Below are positions 1 to 8,334 of a stretch of 48,143 nt of DNA, piece after piece. The stretch spans positions 1-48,143 of IMG/VR virus record IMGVR_UViG_3300044971_001893. One strand, 5' to 3'. The stretch is from a virus. Position numbers and translations under genes: made by a program. Numbering within the stretch: position 1 is the stretch's first letter; each line of letters opens with the position of its first letter. Below the pieces are notes generated by a model that saw only the letters and a list, made by a program, of their open reading frames with translations, was not told where the DNA came from and ran no database searches.

Positions 1-156
1 GAACGCTCGTGGTGGTTGGACCGCCAGTTGTGGTTGGGCCACTGGTAGTTGGAACGCTCGTGGTGGTTGGACCGCCAGTTGTGGTTGGGCCACTGGTAGT
101 TGGAACGCCCGTTGTGGTTGGTCCGCTGGTTGTAGTAGGACCGCCAGTTGTTGTGG
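1..156. repeat. 51-bp tandem repeat (in coding sequence)
   Basis: Positions 1-51 and 52-102 are near-identical 51-bp units, and 103-156 is a diverged continuation. Read on the minus strand each unit encodes 17 residues of the form VPTTSGPTTTGGPTTTS. The array continues past the window edge, so copy number is unknown. Such in-frame repeats change length easily and usually encode an extended linker. Confidence 0.9.
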
Positions 157-1357
157 GACATTCACAAATTTCATGTTGAGTTGGATCAAAATCGCAAAGA
201 CTAATTGCTAGACAGGCTGATTCAGAACTAAGAGTGTTAACAGATTCTGAAACTATAGATAAGTTATTCTCTGTTAAGATAGAAATTATGTCTCTAACAC
301 AAACTATTTGTCCTTCGCATGGAGAAGGAGTCGTGGTCAGACTTACACAGCCTACTTGTTCACAGGTCTCGCCTGGAGTGAATTGTGTAATTATTGAGGA
401 TGGTCTTGGAACCAACATGCAGTTTTCGTATGTGGTTATGTTGCATCCTAAAAATGTTCCGTCTGATAGGCGGAAACAACAAGCTCCGGTTTGCGGTTGT
501 TGTGTAGTAGTGGCACTACCACACGGAGAGCCGTCTAGATTTAAACATACTAATTCTGGACAACCACTTTCCCCTATAGTTGTTGTACGATAACATGGAG
601 CTTCGCAATCGCCTGTTATAAACAGGTCTGCGCATTTTGGAATAATTAAAACAGTACCACTAGTTGTAATAGAGTCGTTTGTTGTAATAGTAAAAGTAGA
701 AGAATTTGATATTGTCGATACATTATAGGTTCCAGATATTGATAATCCAGTAATAGTCTCGAACTGTACTATAGACCCGGCAGAAAGTCCGTGATTTGGG
801 AGAGTGACCTCTATCGTATTTCCTTGCTGACTATACATTGCTTCGTTTGCGTTGTATGGTTTATACAAAACGTATGGAAGCTCTTCTGTTTTACTTAAAA
901 TAATATAGGAGGTATTATCTGTAAAACTAGATAATGAATTAAAAATATTGGAAGGAGAATAGGAGAGATAGCCTGTGCCGTTGGCATTTGTTGTATATGC
1001 TGTTATTAGCTTATCTTTAAATGCAGACTGAGATAGATTTACTGAATCTCCAAAATATTTTACGGTCCTTAGTGGCTCTCTGACTATATAAAAAATAGGA
1101 GCATCATAGTCTGGAGGGGTAGAAGGTATGTTCAGACTATATGGTAGTTGATTTGAATTACTTTCTATGAGATAAACACGATCTCTACTAAGAAAAGAGA
1201 GAGAATTGAAGTTACTACTAGAAGAATAGGATACGTAGCCAGACCCCACACTATTAGTGGAATAGATATTCTTGATTCCCTGGCCTTGTAGATCGAAGAT
1301 ATTTGTTTGATCTCTTAACCACTGTAGAAATATAAGGGGTTTATTTACTAACATCAT
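1..1357 (-). CDS. Large Thr/Pro-repeat structural protein (C-terminus beyond window)
   Basis: The frame is open from an ATG pair at 1357/1354 (AAGGAT just upstream) to the window edge, giving about 452 residues. Near the N-terminus there are two copies of a roughly 65-residue module, each with G-[ST]-GY-[VL]-SYS, FNSLS and LPY-[SV]-L. A beta-rich segment follows, then Cys-rich segments including GACCF...GC...C...C, then Thr/Pro/Gly 17-residue repeats at the edge. This build suggests a virion surface, fibre or adhesin protein; that role is inferred from architecture. The GACC Cys pattern resembles modules I associate with Planctomycetota proteins. Confidence 0.75.
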   Translation of the reverse strand, partial: MMLVNKPLIFLQWLRDQTNIFDLQGQGIKNIYSTNSVGSGYVSYSSSSNFNSLSFLSRDRVYLIESNSNQLPYSLNIPSTPPDYDAPIFYIVREPLRTVKYFGDSVNLSQSAFKDKLITAYTTNANGTGYLSYSPSNIFNSLSSFTDNTSYIILSKTEELPYVLYKPYNANEAMYSQQGNTIEVTLPNHGLSAGSIVQFETITGLSISGTYNVSTISNSSTFTITTNDSITTSGTVLIIPKCADLFITGDCEAPCYRTTTIGESGCPELVCLNLDGSPCGSATTTQQPQTGACCFRLSDGTFLGCNITTYENCMLVPRPSSIITQFTPGETCEQVGCVSLTTTPSPCEGQIVCVRDIISILTENNLSIVSESVNTLSSESACLAISLCDFDPTQHEICECPTTTGGPTTTSGPTTTGVPTTSGPTTTGGPTTTSVPTTSGPTTTGGPTTTSV

Positions 1358-1426
1358 ATCCTTGTTTTTTTTAGGAATGCTCTATAAGCTTTACTTACAC
1401 CCCCAACTTGAGTAATGCTGTTTTTT

Positions 1427-1663
1427 TTACCATTTACCAACTGGGCATTTCTGATCGCCCCAAGCCAGTTTGTTCAGAAACACCTTTTTATTATTCACAT
1501 TACAGCCACATTGTAAACATTGGCTATTTTTTCTATCAAAAAACTCACACGAAGAACATATTGTAAATCTGCGACCTATTTCGCCTTGAGAGCTTTTTGG
1601 CGAGCCAGAGTAGATATGCCAAAATAAAGATTTAAGAAATGTGGCTATTCTGAGAAAGGTCAT
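1427..1663 (-). CDS. Small Cys-rich zinc-ribbon-like protein
   Basis: 78 residues. The middle carries CSSC, then CLQCGC, then a final CPVGKW, spaced as for one or two zinc sites; the N-terminus is hydrophobic/basic. Similar short proteins with a terminal CP-G-W motif are common in phage structural neighbourhoods, but no function is known to me. It overlaps the upstream gene by 32 bp and lies 69 bp before the large structural gene. Confidence 0.65.
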   Translation of the reverse strand: MTFLRIATFLKSLFWHIYSGSPKSSQGEIGRRFTICSSCEFFDRKNSQCLQCGCNVNNKKVFLNKLAWGDQKCPVGKW

Positions 1664-1892
1664 TTTTAGGAAAATCCTTTAGTGGTAAAATATTCCCATC
1701 TATATCTCTATAATATAGATCAAGATACTCCACTATAGTATTCCCATCAAACCACTGCACAAATCCATTAGATATATTAACACACATCTTTTGAACATTC
1801 TTATTCTTATGTCTAAAATCTGCACTTAATGCAAACTTATTATCATTAAGGGCAAAGATATCCCCGTTATTTAACTCCTCTAAATATTTCAT
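1632..1892 (-). CDS. Hypothetical protein
   Basis: 86 residues, not recognised. It starts MKYLEELNNGDIFAL and looks like a small beta-rich domain with aromatic residues. Its ATG overlaps the stop of the upstream gene (ATGA type), so the two are translationally coupled. Its 3' end overlaps the Cys-rich gene. Confidence 0.6.
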   Translation of the reverse strand: MKYLEELNNGDIFALNDNKFALSADFRHKNKNVQKMCVNISNGFVQWFDGNTIVEYLDLYYRDIDGNILPLKDFPKNDLSQNSHIS

Positions 1893-2071
1893 TCTTCATC
1901 TGTCTCCCAATCTTCCCACGCTTCGTCTGCTCTTGTATCTTCCATTTTCTTTTTAAGCTGTTTCTTAGATTTGTTGAGAAACCTTTGTTCTTCGGAAACT
2001 TCTTGCTTGGAACGAAAATTACTTTGTAGATTTTTTCTACGACTATCTTTTCTGTTTTCTGGATCTTTCAT
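1889..2071 (-). CDS. Small highly charged protein
   Basis: 60 residues: a Lys/Arg-rich, probably helical N-terminal two thirds and an acidic Trp-containing tail (EAWEDWETDEE). No family recognised. It is first in a minus-strand operon behind the promoter at 2111-2138, and its stop overlaps the next start. Confidence 0.55.
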   Translation of the reverse strand: MKDPENRKDSRRKNLQSNFRSKQEVSEEQRFLNKSKKQLKKKMEDTRADEAWEDWETDEE

Positions 2072-2110
2072 TTTTTTTATAGGTGAGAGTGCGAAGCTAT
2101 TGTGTATCTT

Positions 2111-2138
2111 ATACTATGGCCGGTTTTGTTTTTGTCAA
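2111..2138 (-). promoter_or_regulatory. Sigma70-like promoter
   Basis: TTGACA, 16-nt spacer, TAGTAT read on the minus strand. It faces the 1889-2071 gene and the structural gene beyond it, and is divergent from the plus-strand element at 2161. Confidence 0.5.
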
Positions 2139-2160
2139 GGCTAAAATAAAAATTTCTTCG

Positions 2161-2204
2161 CTTGACTAATCGAATACCGGGGATAATATTGTGCAGGTCC
2201 GGGG
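2161..2204 (+). promoter_or_regulatory. 44-bp promoter-like repeated element, copy 1
   Basis: Begins CTTGACTAAT, contains GATAATATT and ends GTGCAGGTCCGGGG. It matches 43127-43170 at most positions outside an 8-base middle block. On the plus strand it offers TTGACT and an ATAAT-type -10 about 14-16 nt apart, 43 bp upstream of the glycosyltransferase start at 2247. Confidence 0.6.
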
Positions 2205-2246
2205 TTATTCTACTACTCTCTAGACAATATCCATTAGGAAATATCA

Positions 2247-3803
2247 ATGATCCACCCCAAAGTATCGTGTCTTTGCCCAACAAGAGGTAGATTTGACACC
2301 TTAAGGGAATCTTTGGCGTTTTTTCTTTTACAGGACTATTCCAATAAGGAAATGATTGTATTTAATAATCATCCAGAGCCAATGGCAATTCATCCAAAGC
2401 TAATAAAGCATAATATTAAAGTTATTAATGCTGGGGACTATAGTGGAAAGTCTATGCAGAAAATATATAGCGACGCTCTACAGTATGTTTCTCATGACTC
2501 AGAATACATTGCGATATGGGACGATGACGATATGTATTTCCCATGGCATTTATCTGACAACATGAATAAATTAATATCCTCTAAAGAAAAATTAGCTATA
2601 AGACCTGCTGCTGGATATTGGCAAGACATAAATAATGCTACGGGAATAGAGTATAGCTTCATGCAAAACAATCTTGAAGCTGGAATGATAGCCAGAAAAG
2701 ACATTGTCTTTTTTAACTCCGGGATCAATGACACCAAATCAGAGCACTACACGCACCCGCATCTGCTATGGACAGGTACAGCCAACTCAAATAATCATTT
2801 TATACTAAACGACAAAATAACCGCCGTGTATAGATGGGGATATGGAAAATCCTATGCTCACCTACAGTCTGCTGGCCCGCATAGGAATAATTCTGATACA
2901 GGTATTAATAAAGCTTTAACGCCAAAGGGCGTAAGTTCTCTTTTTTTTGATTTTTTACATAAGTGTAGCTATGATTTTTCATCTAATAAAGTGTTAAACT
3001 TTGATAGTGACAGAAAAGCCGAGTTTCTGCTAAAACTATTATCTAATAATATTTATATGTATGATCATGTCGATAAATACAAAGCTTGGCTATATTGGGA
3101 TAGTAAAAATATCCCACAGTTTATAAAAGAATGTAACAGAAGCATACAAGAAAACACATTTGCCAAAGTAGAAATTACAGATGATGATTATATCAATAAT
3201 GTTTTAAAAATTAAAATACCCGATAAGATCCTATCTTGTGGACCACAGCAAAAGGCCGACTATATCAGAATATACTTATTAAATTATTTTGGTGGCTGGT
3301 GGTTTGATGCTGACACATATGTTGTTGGAGACTTAGACAAATATTATTTTAACTTTTTGACACATAATGAGACTGTTTTTCCTTGGGAATATAATATTGT
3401 TGGTAATATCACGACCCCTATTTTAAGTTCTAAACCCCACGGCTTAATAATTAGGGAAGCATATAATAATATACATGAATTTTTAAAAACAGACCAACAA
3501 ATAGGGTGGTCTGGACTAGGAATCAATGGCATCATAAAGTCTGCCCAAAAATGGAAAGACAGAATAGGATGGAATTTATTTGGTCTAAAAGATATAGCAA
3601 CCTATGGATATAATAATAACTTAATAGACAAATGGGATTTTTCTAATATGGAAGCGTCAAAACTACAAATGATAATATTTCACTGGAGTCAAATAGGTGC
3701 CGAACTGAATGGAAAAATAAAAGAAAATCCCACAACAAAAGATATCATTGACACCTATCCTAATTTAGAAAAATTATTTAATCTGTCAAAACAAAGGTAC
3801 TAA
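2247..3803 (+). CDS. Two-domain glycosyltransferase (GT2-like + GT32-like)
   Basis: 518 residues. The N-terminal domain is GT2-like: VSCLCPTRGRF at residues 6-16 and an acidic DDDD metal-binding cluster at 92-95. The C-terminal domain, from about residue 270, is GT32-like: QKADYIRIYLL, then GGWWFDADTY with the DXD motif at 354-356. Both would transfer sugars from nucleotide-sugar donors, probably onto a glycan or protein acceptor in the cytoplasm. It is followed 7 bp later by a methyltransferase and preceded by the promoter-like element at 2161. Two catalytic domains in one chain suggest successive additions (inference). Confidence 0.85.
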   Translation: MIHPKVSCLCPTRGRFDTLRESLAFFLLQDYSNKEMIVFNNHPEPMAIHPKLIKHNIKVINAGDYSGKSMQKIYSDALQYVSHDSEYIAIWDDDDMYFPWHLSDNMNKLISSKEKLAIRPAAGYWQDINNATGIEYSFMQNNLEAGMIARKDIVFFNSGINDTKSEHYTHPHLLWTGTANSNNHFILNDKITAVYRWGYGKSYAHLQSAGPHRNNSDTGINKALTPKGVSSLFFDFLHKCSYDFSSNKVLNFDSDRKAEFLLKLLSNNIYMYDHVDKYKAWLYWDSKNIPQFIKECNRSIQENTFAKVEITDDDYINNVLKIKIPDKILSCGPQQKADYIRIYLLNYFGGWWFDADTYVVGDLDKYYFNFLTHNETVFPWEYNIVGNITTPILSSKPHGLIIREAYNNIHEFLKTDQQIGWSGLGINGIIKSAQKWKDRIGWNLFGLKDIATYGYNNNLIDKWDFSNMEASKLQMIIFHWSQIGAELNGKIKENPTTKDIIDTYPNLEKLFNLSKQRY

Positions 3804-3810
3804 AGACATA

Positions 3811-4308
3811 ATGCCTGGATCATATAGTGATTTCAAAGAAGAGATCAAGAGACATCTCTGTTCAACTCTCGACCCAGATTCAAATATCTTAGATGTTGGC
3901 GCCGGACTAGGAACGTATGGTCTTCTACTAAGAGACTATTTTAATAAAATAGACGCTATTGAAATTTTTGAACCATATATAAACCACTATAACTTAAAAA
4001 ATATCTATTCTAATGTTTTTTTAGCCGATATAAAAATATTTAATATTTATAAACATGATTATATAATTATGGGTGATGTATTTGAACATCTTTCTCAATA
4101 TGATTCTATAAAAATTCTTGACAAAATTAATGGCTTAAATAAAAAATGTCTTATAGCTGTTCCATATATGTATCCTCAAGGAGAGTGTTATGGCAATATC
4201 CACGAAACACACCTACAGCCCGATCTGACAGAAGATAAAATGATTAAATTTTATAGCTTAAATAAATTATTTGGAAATAATAGATACGGTTATTTTATTA
4301 ATTATTAA
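3811..4308 (+). CDS. Class I SAM-dependent methyltransferase
   Basis: 165 residues. SAM-binding motif I is ILDVGAGLGTYG near residues 26-37, an acidic motif II residue falls in DAIEIFEP, and DYIIMGDVFEHL matches the post-motif region of class I enzymes. It is shorter than usual and ends soon after HETHLQPDL. It probably acts on the sugar chain made by the enzyme encoded just upstream (spacing 7 bp, same strand). The acceptor is unknown. Confidence 0.8.
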   Translation: MPGSYSDFKEEIKRHLCSTLDPDSNILDVGAGLGTYGLLLRDYFNKIDAIEIFEPYINHYNLKNIYSNVFLADIKIFNIYKHDYIIMGDVFEHLSQYDSIKILDKINGLNKKCLIAVPYMYPQGECYGNIHETHLQPDLTEDKMIKFYSLNKLFGNNRYGYFINY

Positions 4309-4312
4309 TTTT

Positions 4313-5248
4313 TTATAGTACAGGATATAATATTCCATAGCCCTCATATTCTTTTTTACCAGAATACTTTGGATTGTCTAAAGACCTAGACTTTTTCTTA
4401 AATACATTTATATAGTCATCTGCTGTTTTTAGCATCCCGTCCATAGCAGAGTACTTTATTTTGCGACTATATGAAAGCAGCAGACTAGCACATCCCACAG
4501 CAAATGGATTACTCATGCTTGTGCCACTCATCATAGCATATTTATTACCCGGAACAGAGCTAACTATCTCATGTCCAGGAGCTAAAAAGTCTAGCTCTTC
4601 TCCGCTACATGTAAAGCTGGTTCTTTCCAGATTCTTGTCTATCGCACCAATACTAACAACATTAGAATATTTACCAGGATACATTATAGAGGATCTTTCG
4701 CCAGCGTTACCAGCAGCAGAAAAGACTACAACATTTTTAGAACACGCATAATCTATTGCTTGCTTAATCGCCTGACTTGACGAAGGAGAACCAAGAGACA
4801 TCGTGATTAGATCCGCACCATTATCTGCTGCCCAAGATACCGCCTCGGCTATGGCCCTAGTATCACCCAGACCATCATCATTCAATGCCTTGAGAGGCAT
4901 TATTTTAGTTTTAGGGGCAACACCCACCATACCTAAACCATTGTCTGTGGCGGCGATTGTACCGCTAACATGAGAACCGTGACCATTACCATCAATGGGA
5001 TCTTTATCTTCTAAAAAATTCTTACCTTGAATTAAGTTGTCTTTAAGATCGTCGTGATATAAATCGCAACCAGTATCTATTACTGCAACAACAACGCCTT
5101 CACCTTTAGAATATTGCCATTGATCTTTTATATTAAATTTTGTAATTTCCCAACCACAATACTGACCACTAGAGGTTGATAAGCCATAAACGTTCTCTCT
5201 ATCATATGGAAGAAGACCACAATCTTTTTTATTACGTCTATTTTTCAT
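4313..5248 (-). CDS. Subtilisin-like serine protease (S8)
   Basis: 311 residues from the ATG preceded by GGAG with good spacing; an in-frame ATG lies 12 bp upstream. The complete triad is present: Asp58 in AVIDTG, His90 in GNGHGSHV, Ser244 in SGTSMSNP, with oxyanion Asn181 in AAGNAG. There is no signal peptide or clear long propeptide. It overlaps the end of the trypsin-like gene by 11 bp, so the two are probably co-translated. It could process virion proteins or target host proteins; neither is proven. Confidence 0.9.
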   Translation of the reverse strand: MKNRRNKKDCGLLPYDRENVYGLSTSSGQYCGWEITKFNIKDQWQYSKGEGVVVAVIDTGCDLYHDDLKDNLIQGKNFLEDKDPIDGNGHGSHVSGTIAATDNGLGMVGVAPKTKIMPLKALNDDGLGDTRAIAEAVSWAADNGADLITMSLGSPSSSQAIKQAIDYACSKNVVVFSAAGNAGERSSIMYPGKYSNVVSIGAIDKNLERTSFTCSGEELDFLAPGHEIVSSVPGNKYAMMSGTSMSNPFAVGCASLLLSYSRKIKYSAMDGMLKTADDYINVFKKKSRSLDNPKYSGKKEYEGYGILYPVL

Positions 5249-5987
5249 CATTTTCTCCATTTATTGTTTTGTTTATCCAATCAATATACAAGCTGACTCT
5301 AGTATGTCCACTCTCGTCCCCATATGTTGAGTCTGGCTTTCCATCCATAGCCATAACACAAGAATTAATACCAGCTAATTTATTTCCAATAAATAATCCA
5401 CCGCCACTATCCCCACTACCTATAATAAACTCTAGTTCTGTTCTATTATGACGAGAAGGAGTGCAGACTAATAGTTTTCTATCTATAGATTCTATTATGT
5501 TAGAACCAGCCCGTCTTTTATCGTCACTGTATTTTACGCCTGTATTAAAAGTTCCATGTAAACCAAATCCTGATATGGAACACACCTCTCCTACCTCATC
5601 ATCATCACTATAAAATTCTGGATAAAAATCCAATCCAAGATCTTCTTCTGTATTGCCTAAAGCAATATCATATTCACCAAAATTATTTTCGTGATAGTTC
5701 TCATGATATGTTACTGTCTCGACACATATTTTTTTGTCCCCAGAAGTAACATAGCAAGTCTCGCAGTTCTGTACAACATGGGCCGCTGTCATTACCCATC
5801 TTGGTTTTATTGCCACAGCAGAGGCACAAAACGGCTTTCCATCCTTATATTTTCCGCAAACCTTTAAAACAAACTTGAATTTTGACCCATATTCCACATA
5901 CTTTTCGTCTGGCGTATTTGGATCTATTGTGCCACCAAATGAGATAGAAGCTACCATAAATATGGCTAAAGCTAAAAGGAGTTTCAT
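5238..5987 (-). CDS. Exported trypsin-like serine protease (S1)
   Basis: 249 residues with a clear signal peptide (hydrophobic residues 3-17). Triad: His70 in TAAHVV, Asp107 in EYDIAL, Ser194 in GSGDSGGGLF. Cys pairs (44/54, 75/78) suggest disulfides and an extracytoplasmic location. RBS GGGGGTGG precedes the ATG. An exported chymotrypsin-fold protease is unusual in a phage and may act in the periplasm or on the cell surface. Confidence 0.9.
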   Translation of the reverse strand: MKLLLALAIFMVASISFGGTIDPNTPDEKYVEYGSKFKFVLKVCGKYKDGKPFCASAVAIKPRWVMTAAHVVQNCETCYVTSGDKKICVETVTYHENYHENNFGEYDIALGNTEEDLGLDFYPEFYSDDDEVGEVCSISGFGLHGTFNTGVKYSDDKRRAGSNIIESIDRKLLVCTPSRHNRTELEFIIGSGDSGGGLFIGNKLAGINSCVMAMDGKPDSTYGDESGHTRVSLYIDWINKTINGENDEK

Positions 5988-6002
5988 ATACCACCCCCGT
6001 GA

Positions 6003-6314
6003 TCATGGCTTATTTTTCACCTTACTATAGTACACCGCACAGTCATGTTCGACATCTTTATTCCAGCTCTTATAATCCATAAAATGCCCAAATGTTAAAT
6101 GACACTGATTATCGCATAATGTTATCAAATTTAATGGGTCTAATTCTAGTTCGGGGTATTTATGTACTGGTTTTATATGATGAACCTCTAACCCTTTTGT
6201 TTTTCCACAAGCGGAACATTTAGGGTATTTTGCTAAGTGTTCTCTTCTTAGATCTTTCCATCTAGGAGATCTACTTGCATATCTGATTTCTTTTGGTTTT
6301 AAAAAATTAAACAT
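6003..6314 (-). CDS. HNH endonuclease
   Basis: 103 residues. The zinc-binding CSACG is followed by LEVHHIKPV (the HH pair), DPLNLITLC (the N) and a late CHLTFGH. This is a standard small HNH nuclease, probably free-standing. It sits 15 bp upstream of the trypsin-like protease gene at the divergent junction with the cupin gene. Confidence 0.85.
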   Translation of the reverse strand: MFNFLKPKEIRYASRSPRWKDLRREHLAKYPKCSACGKTKGLEVHHIKPVHKYPELELDPLNLITLCDNQCHLTFGHFMDYKSWNKDVEHDCAVYYSKVKNKP

Positions 6315-6386
6315 TTCGCTATACTTTTATCGTGTATAATATAATTGTAATACGCTCACAAAAAGAACGCTTAAGAAGGAGAATCC

Positions 6387-6749
6387 ATGATTTCCGGCAA
6401 GGTATGGGGAACTACTCAGTGTATTTTTAAACATAATAATGTATCTATACACAGAATAGACATAAAAAAGGGAGGAACCTGCTCAAAACACTATCATTTA
6501 CACAAATATAATAGGTTTTTTGTTGAGAATGGAAATCTTAAGATTCTAGTCTGGCAGAAAGACTATGACTTAGTTGATGAAACCATACTATCTCCAGGTC
6601 AATCGACAGAAATCAAACCCGGACTATTTCATCAGTTTGTAGCACTAGAAGACACGATAGCTTATGAGATATATTATTTAGAACTAGAAGATAATGACAT
6701 TATTAGAGATTCTTGTGGTCATTTAATAAGTCCTAATAGAAAGAATTAA
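6387..6749 (+). CDS. Cupin-domain protein (sugar isomerase-like)
   Basis: 120 residues forming a single cupin barrel. The metal-ligand motif is recognisable as G-(x)5-H-x-H (GGTCSKHYHLHKYNRF), with a second motif GLFHQF. It resembles the cupin domain of type II mannose-6-phosphate isomerases, so a sugar-nucleotide role fits, but the reaction is not determined. RBS AAGAAGGAG lies upstream and a TATAAT sits at 6335-6340 without a good -35. It ends 2 bp before the HAD gene. Confidence 0.75.
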   Translation: MISGKVWGTTQCIFKHNNVSIHRIDIKKGGTCSKHYHLHKYNRFFVENGNLKILVWQKDYDLVDETILSPGQSTEIKPGLFHQFVALEDTIAYEIYYLELEDNDIIRDSCGHLISPNRKN

Positions 6750-6751
6750 TT

Positions 6752-8305
6752 ATGAATTCATGGGATTGTTTCGACACTTTGATAGCTAGATCTTTTCATA
6801 GTCCTAAATCTATTTTTGATATAGTGGGTAAAAAAATTGGAGATTTATCCTTTACGCAAAAAAGAATAGACGCTGAAAGACTCTCTAAGCACAAGACATA
6901 CGAAGATATATATGCACACTTACCACAATATGACTCCACACTAGAGATACAAACAGAAAAAGAGTATTCTTTTCCTATTTTAGAAAACTGGAATCGCGTA
7001 AAAGATGGAGATATTATTATCTCAGACATGTATTTATCGTCTTCGCAGATTCGAGACCTGCTAGACCATCACGGTTTCAATAAGGATATAAGAATTATAT
7101 CTACATATGGTGGTAAACATTCTGGAAGAGTATGGTCTTCTCTAAAAAACTCTAAAATTAATATTGAAAATCATTATGGGGATAATTTACATTCTGATAT
7201 CAAAATGTCTAGAAGTTTTGGTTTCAATAGTATTTTTTTTGGTGGCAATGAATTTACACAAGAAGAGCGGTACTTGAGCGACAATAATCAATATTTTTTA
7301 GCAGCTCTTATGCGTAGGGCTAGACTATCGAATCCATATTTTGCACCAAAGTCTTCGTTTATTCATAGTGCTGGTTCTTTTCAAAATATAGCTGGTCATG
7401 ACTGGATTGAAGAAATCCATGGCCAAGTATATCTATATACTTTAAATAAAAATTTTGAAGACCATTTTCTTTTAAGAAACAAAAAATATAAGAATACTTT
7501 TGTGAAACTATATTTCGACGGCACCAGTCTTGTTTGTCACGACGCACACACCTACACTCCTCTTTATAAAGGAATTTGGACTGAAGACCCATTAAACTAT
7601 GAATCCCCAACCCAGAGATTGATTTGGATAGATCAATCACAATTTAATTTGCCTATTTTAGTTTTAACAGCATTAGCCCTACCGACAGATAAAAATTTAG
7701 TTTTTTCACAAAGAGATTGTTTATACCTTCGTCAAATATATAACATTCTGTTAGAAAAGAACTCTCCAATGCTAGAGGTTTGTCGCAGATCTTATCTTAA
7801 ACCATTCAGTCAAGAATATATAAACTACATTATATCTACCACAAAAAATTCTACTATAGTTGATTCACATGGTAGCGGATACTCATCAAATATGTTCCTT
7901 CAAACATATAATCATACTTGCGATGTTTATCATATATTTAAACATTATTTAGACATGACACAAAAAAAACGTCTTGGATTCTTTGAAGACTTTGAGATAG
8001 GACACCAAATGGAGTGTACTTCTTTAGGCGGAAGAACATGGTTTTGTCCTGGAAGATCATTTGAAAAATACAATATCCATGACACAGGAAGACTTATCGG
8101 CTGGCAAAGCAATGCTCCTGTTAGAAATGTTCCCGAACATGATAAAATTATTGCCACAACTATTGAAAAAGCAATAAATAATACCTGCTCTTTCCTTCAT
8201 CTGTATAAAGATTTGCTTGTAGTCAACAATGAAATACTGCCAACTCTAGCTAAAAAACTTAAGAATACTTTTACTGATATAGTGGTGAATACTATAGGAA
8301 AATAA
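6752..8305 (+). CDS. HAD-superfamily protein of glycan-biosynthesis type
   Basis: 517 residues. HAD motif I at the very N-terminus is WDCFDTLIAR (Asp5 nucleophile, in the FDxFDTL subclass often linked to glycosyltransferases). Motif II is IISDMYLS near residues 88-95 and motif IV is GDNLHSD near 142-148. The long C-terminal half, with VDSHGSGYS around residue 371, is not recognised. It is coupled to the cupin gene. A role in phosphosugar or polysaccharide chemistry is inferred. Confidence 0.75.
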   Translation: MNSWDCFDTLIARSFHSPKSIFDIVGKKIGDLSFTQKRIDAERLSKHKTYEDIYAHLPQYDSTLEIQTEKEYSFPILENWNRVKDGDIIISDMYLSSSQIRDLLDHHGFNKDIRIISTYGGKHSGRVWSSLKNSKINIENHYGDNLHSDIKMSRSFGFNSIFFGGNEFTQEERYLSDNNQYFLAALMRRARLSNPYFAPKSSFIHSAGSFQNIAGHDWIEEIHGQVYLYTLNKNFEDHFLLRNKKYKNTFVKLYFDGTSLVCHDAHTYTPLYKGIWTEDPLNYESPTQRLIWIDQSQFNLPILVLTALALPTDKNLVFSQRDCLYLRQIYNILLEKNSPMLEVCRRSYLKPFSQEYINYIISTTKNSTIVDSHGSGYSSNMFLQTYNHTCDVYHIFKHYLDMTQKKRLGFFEDFEIGHQMECTSLGGRTWFCPGRSFEKYNIHDTGRLIGWQSNAPVRNVPEHDKIIATTIEKAINNTCSFLHLYKDLLVVNNEILPTLAKKLKNTFTDIVVNTIGK

Positions 8306-8334
8306 ATTATTCTATACAACATAGATTCTTTTAA

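Noticed and set aside
234-593. 119-residue plus-strand open frame
   Set aside because: It is the antisense shadow of the large minus-strand structural gene (1-1357), which has a good start, RBS and clear domain repeats.
1360-1440. Short minus-strand frame reading NSITQVGGVSKAYRAF
   Set aside because: Looks protein-like but has only a TTG start without an RBS and about 26 residues. Not listed as a gene.
2077-2283. 68-residue minus-strand frame at the 2.1 kb divergent junction
   Set aside because: It covers two promoters and the start of the glycosyltransferase gene. Its apparent similarity to the 42929 frame comes from both reading through the 44-bp DNA element.
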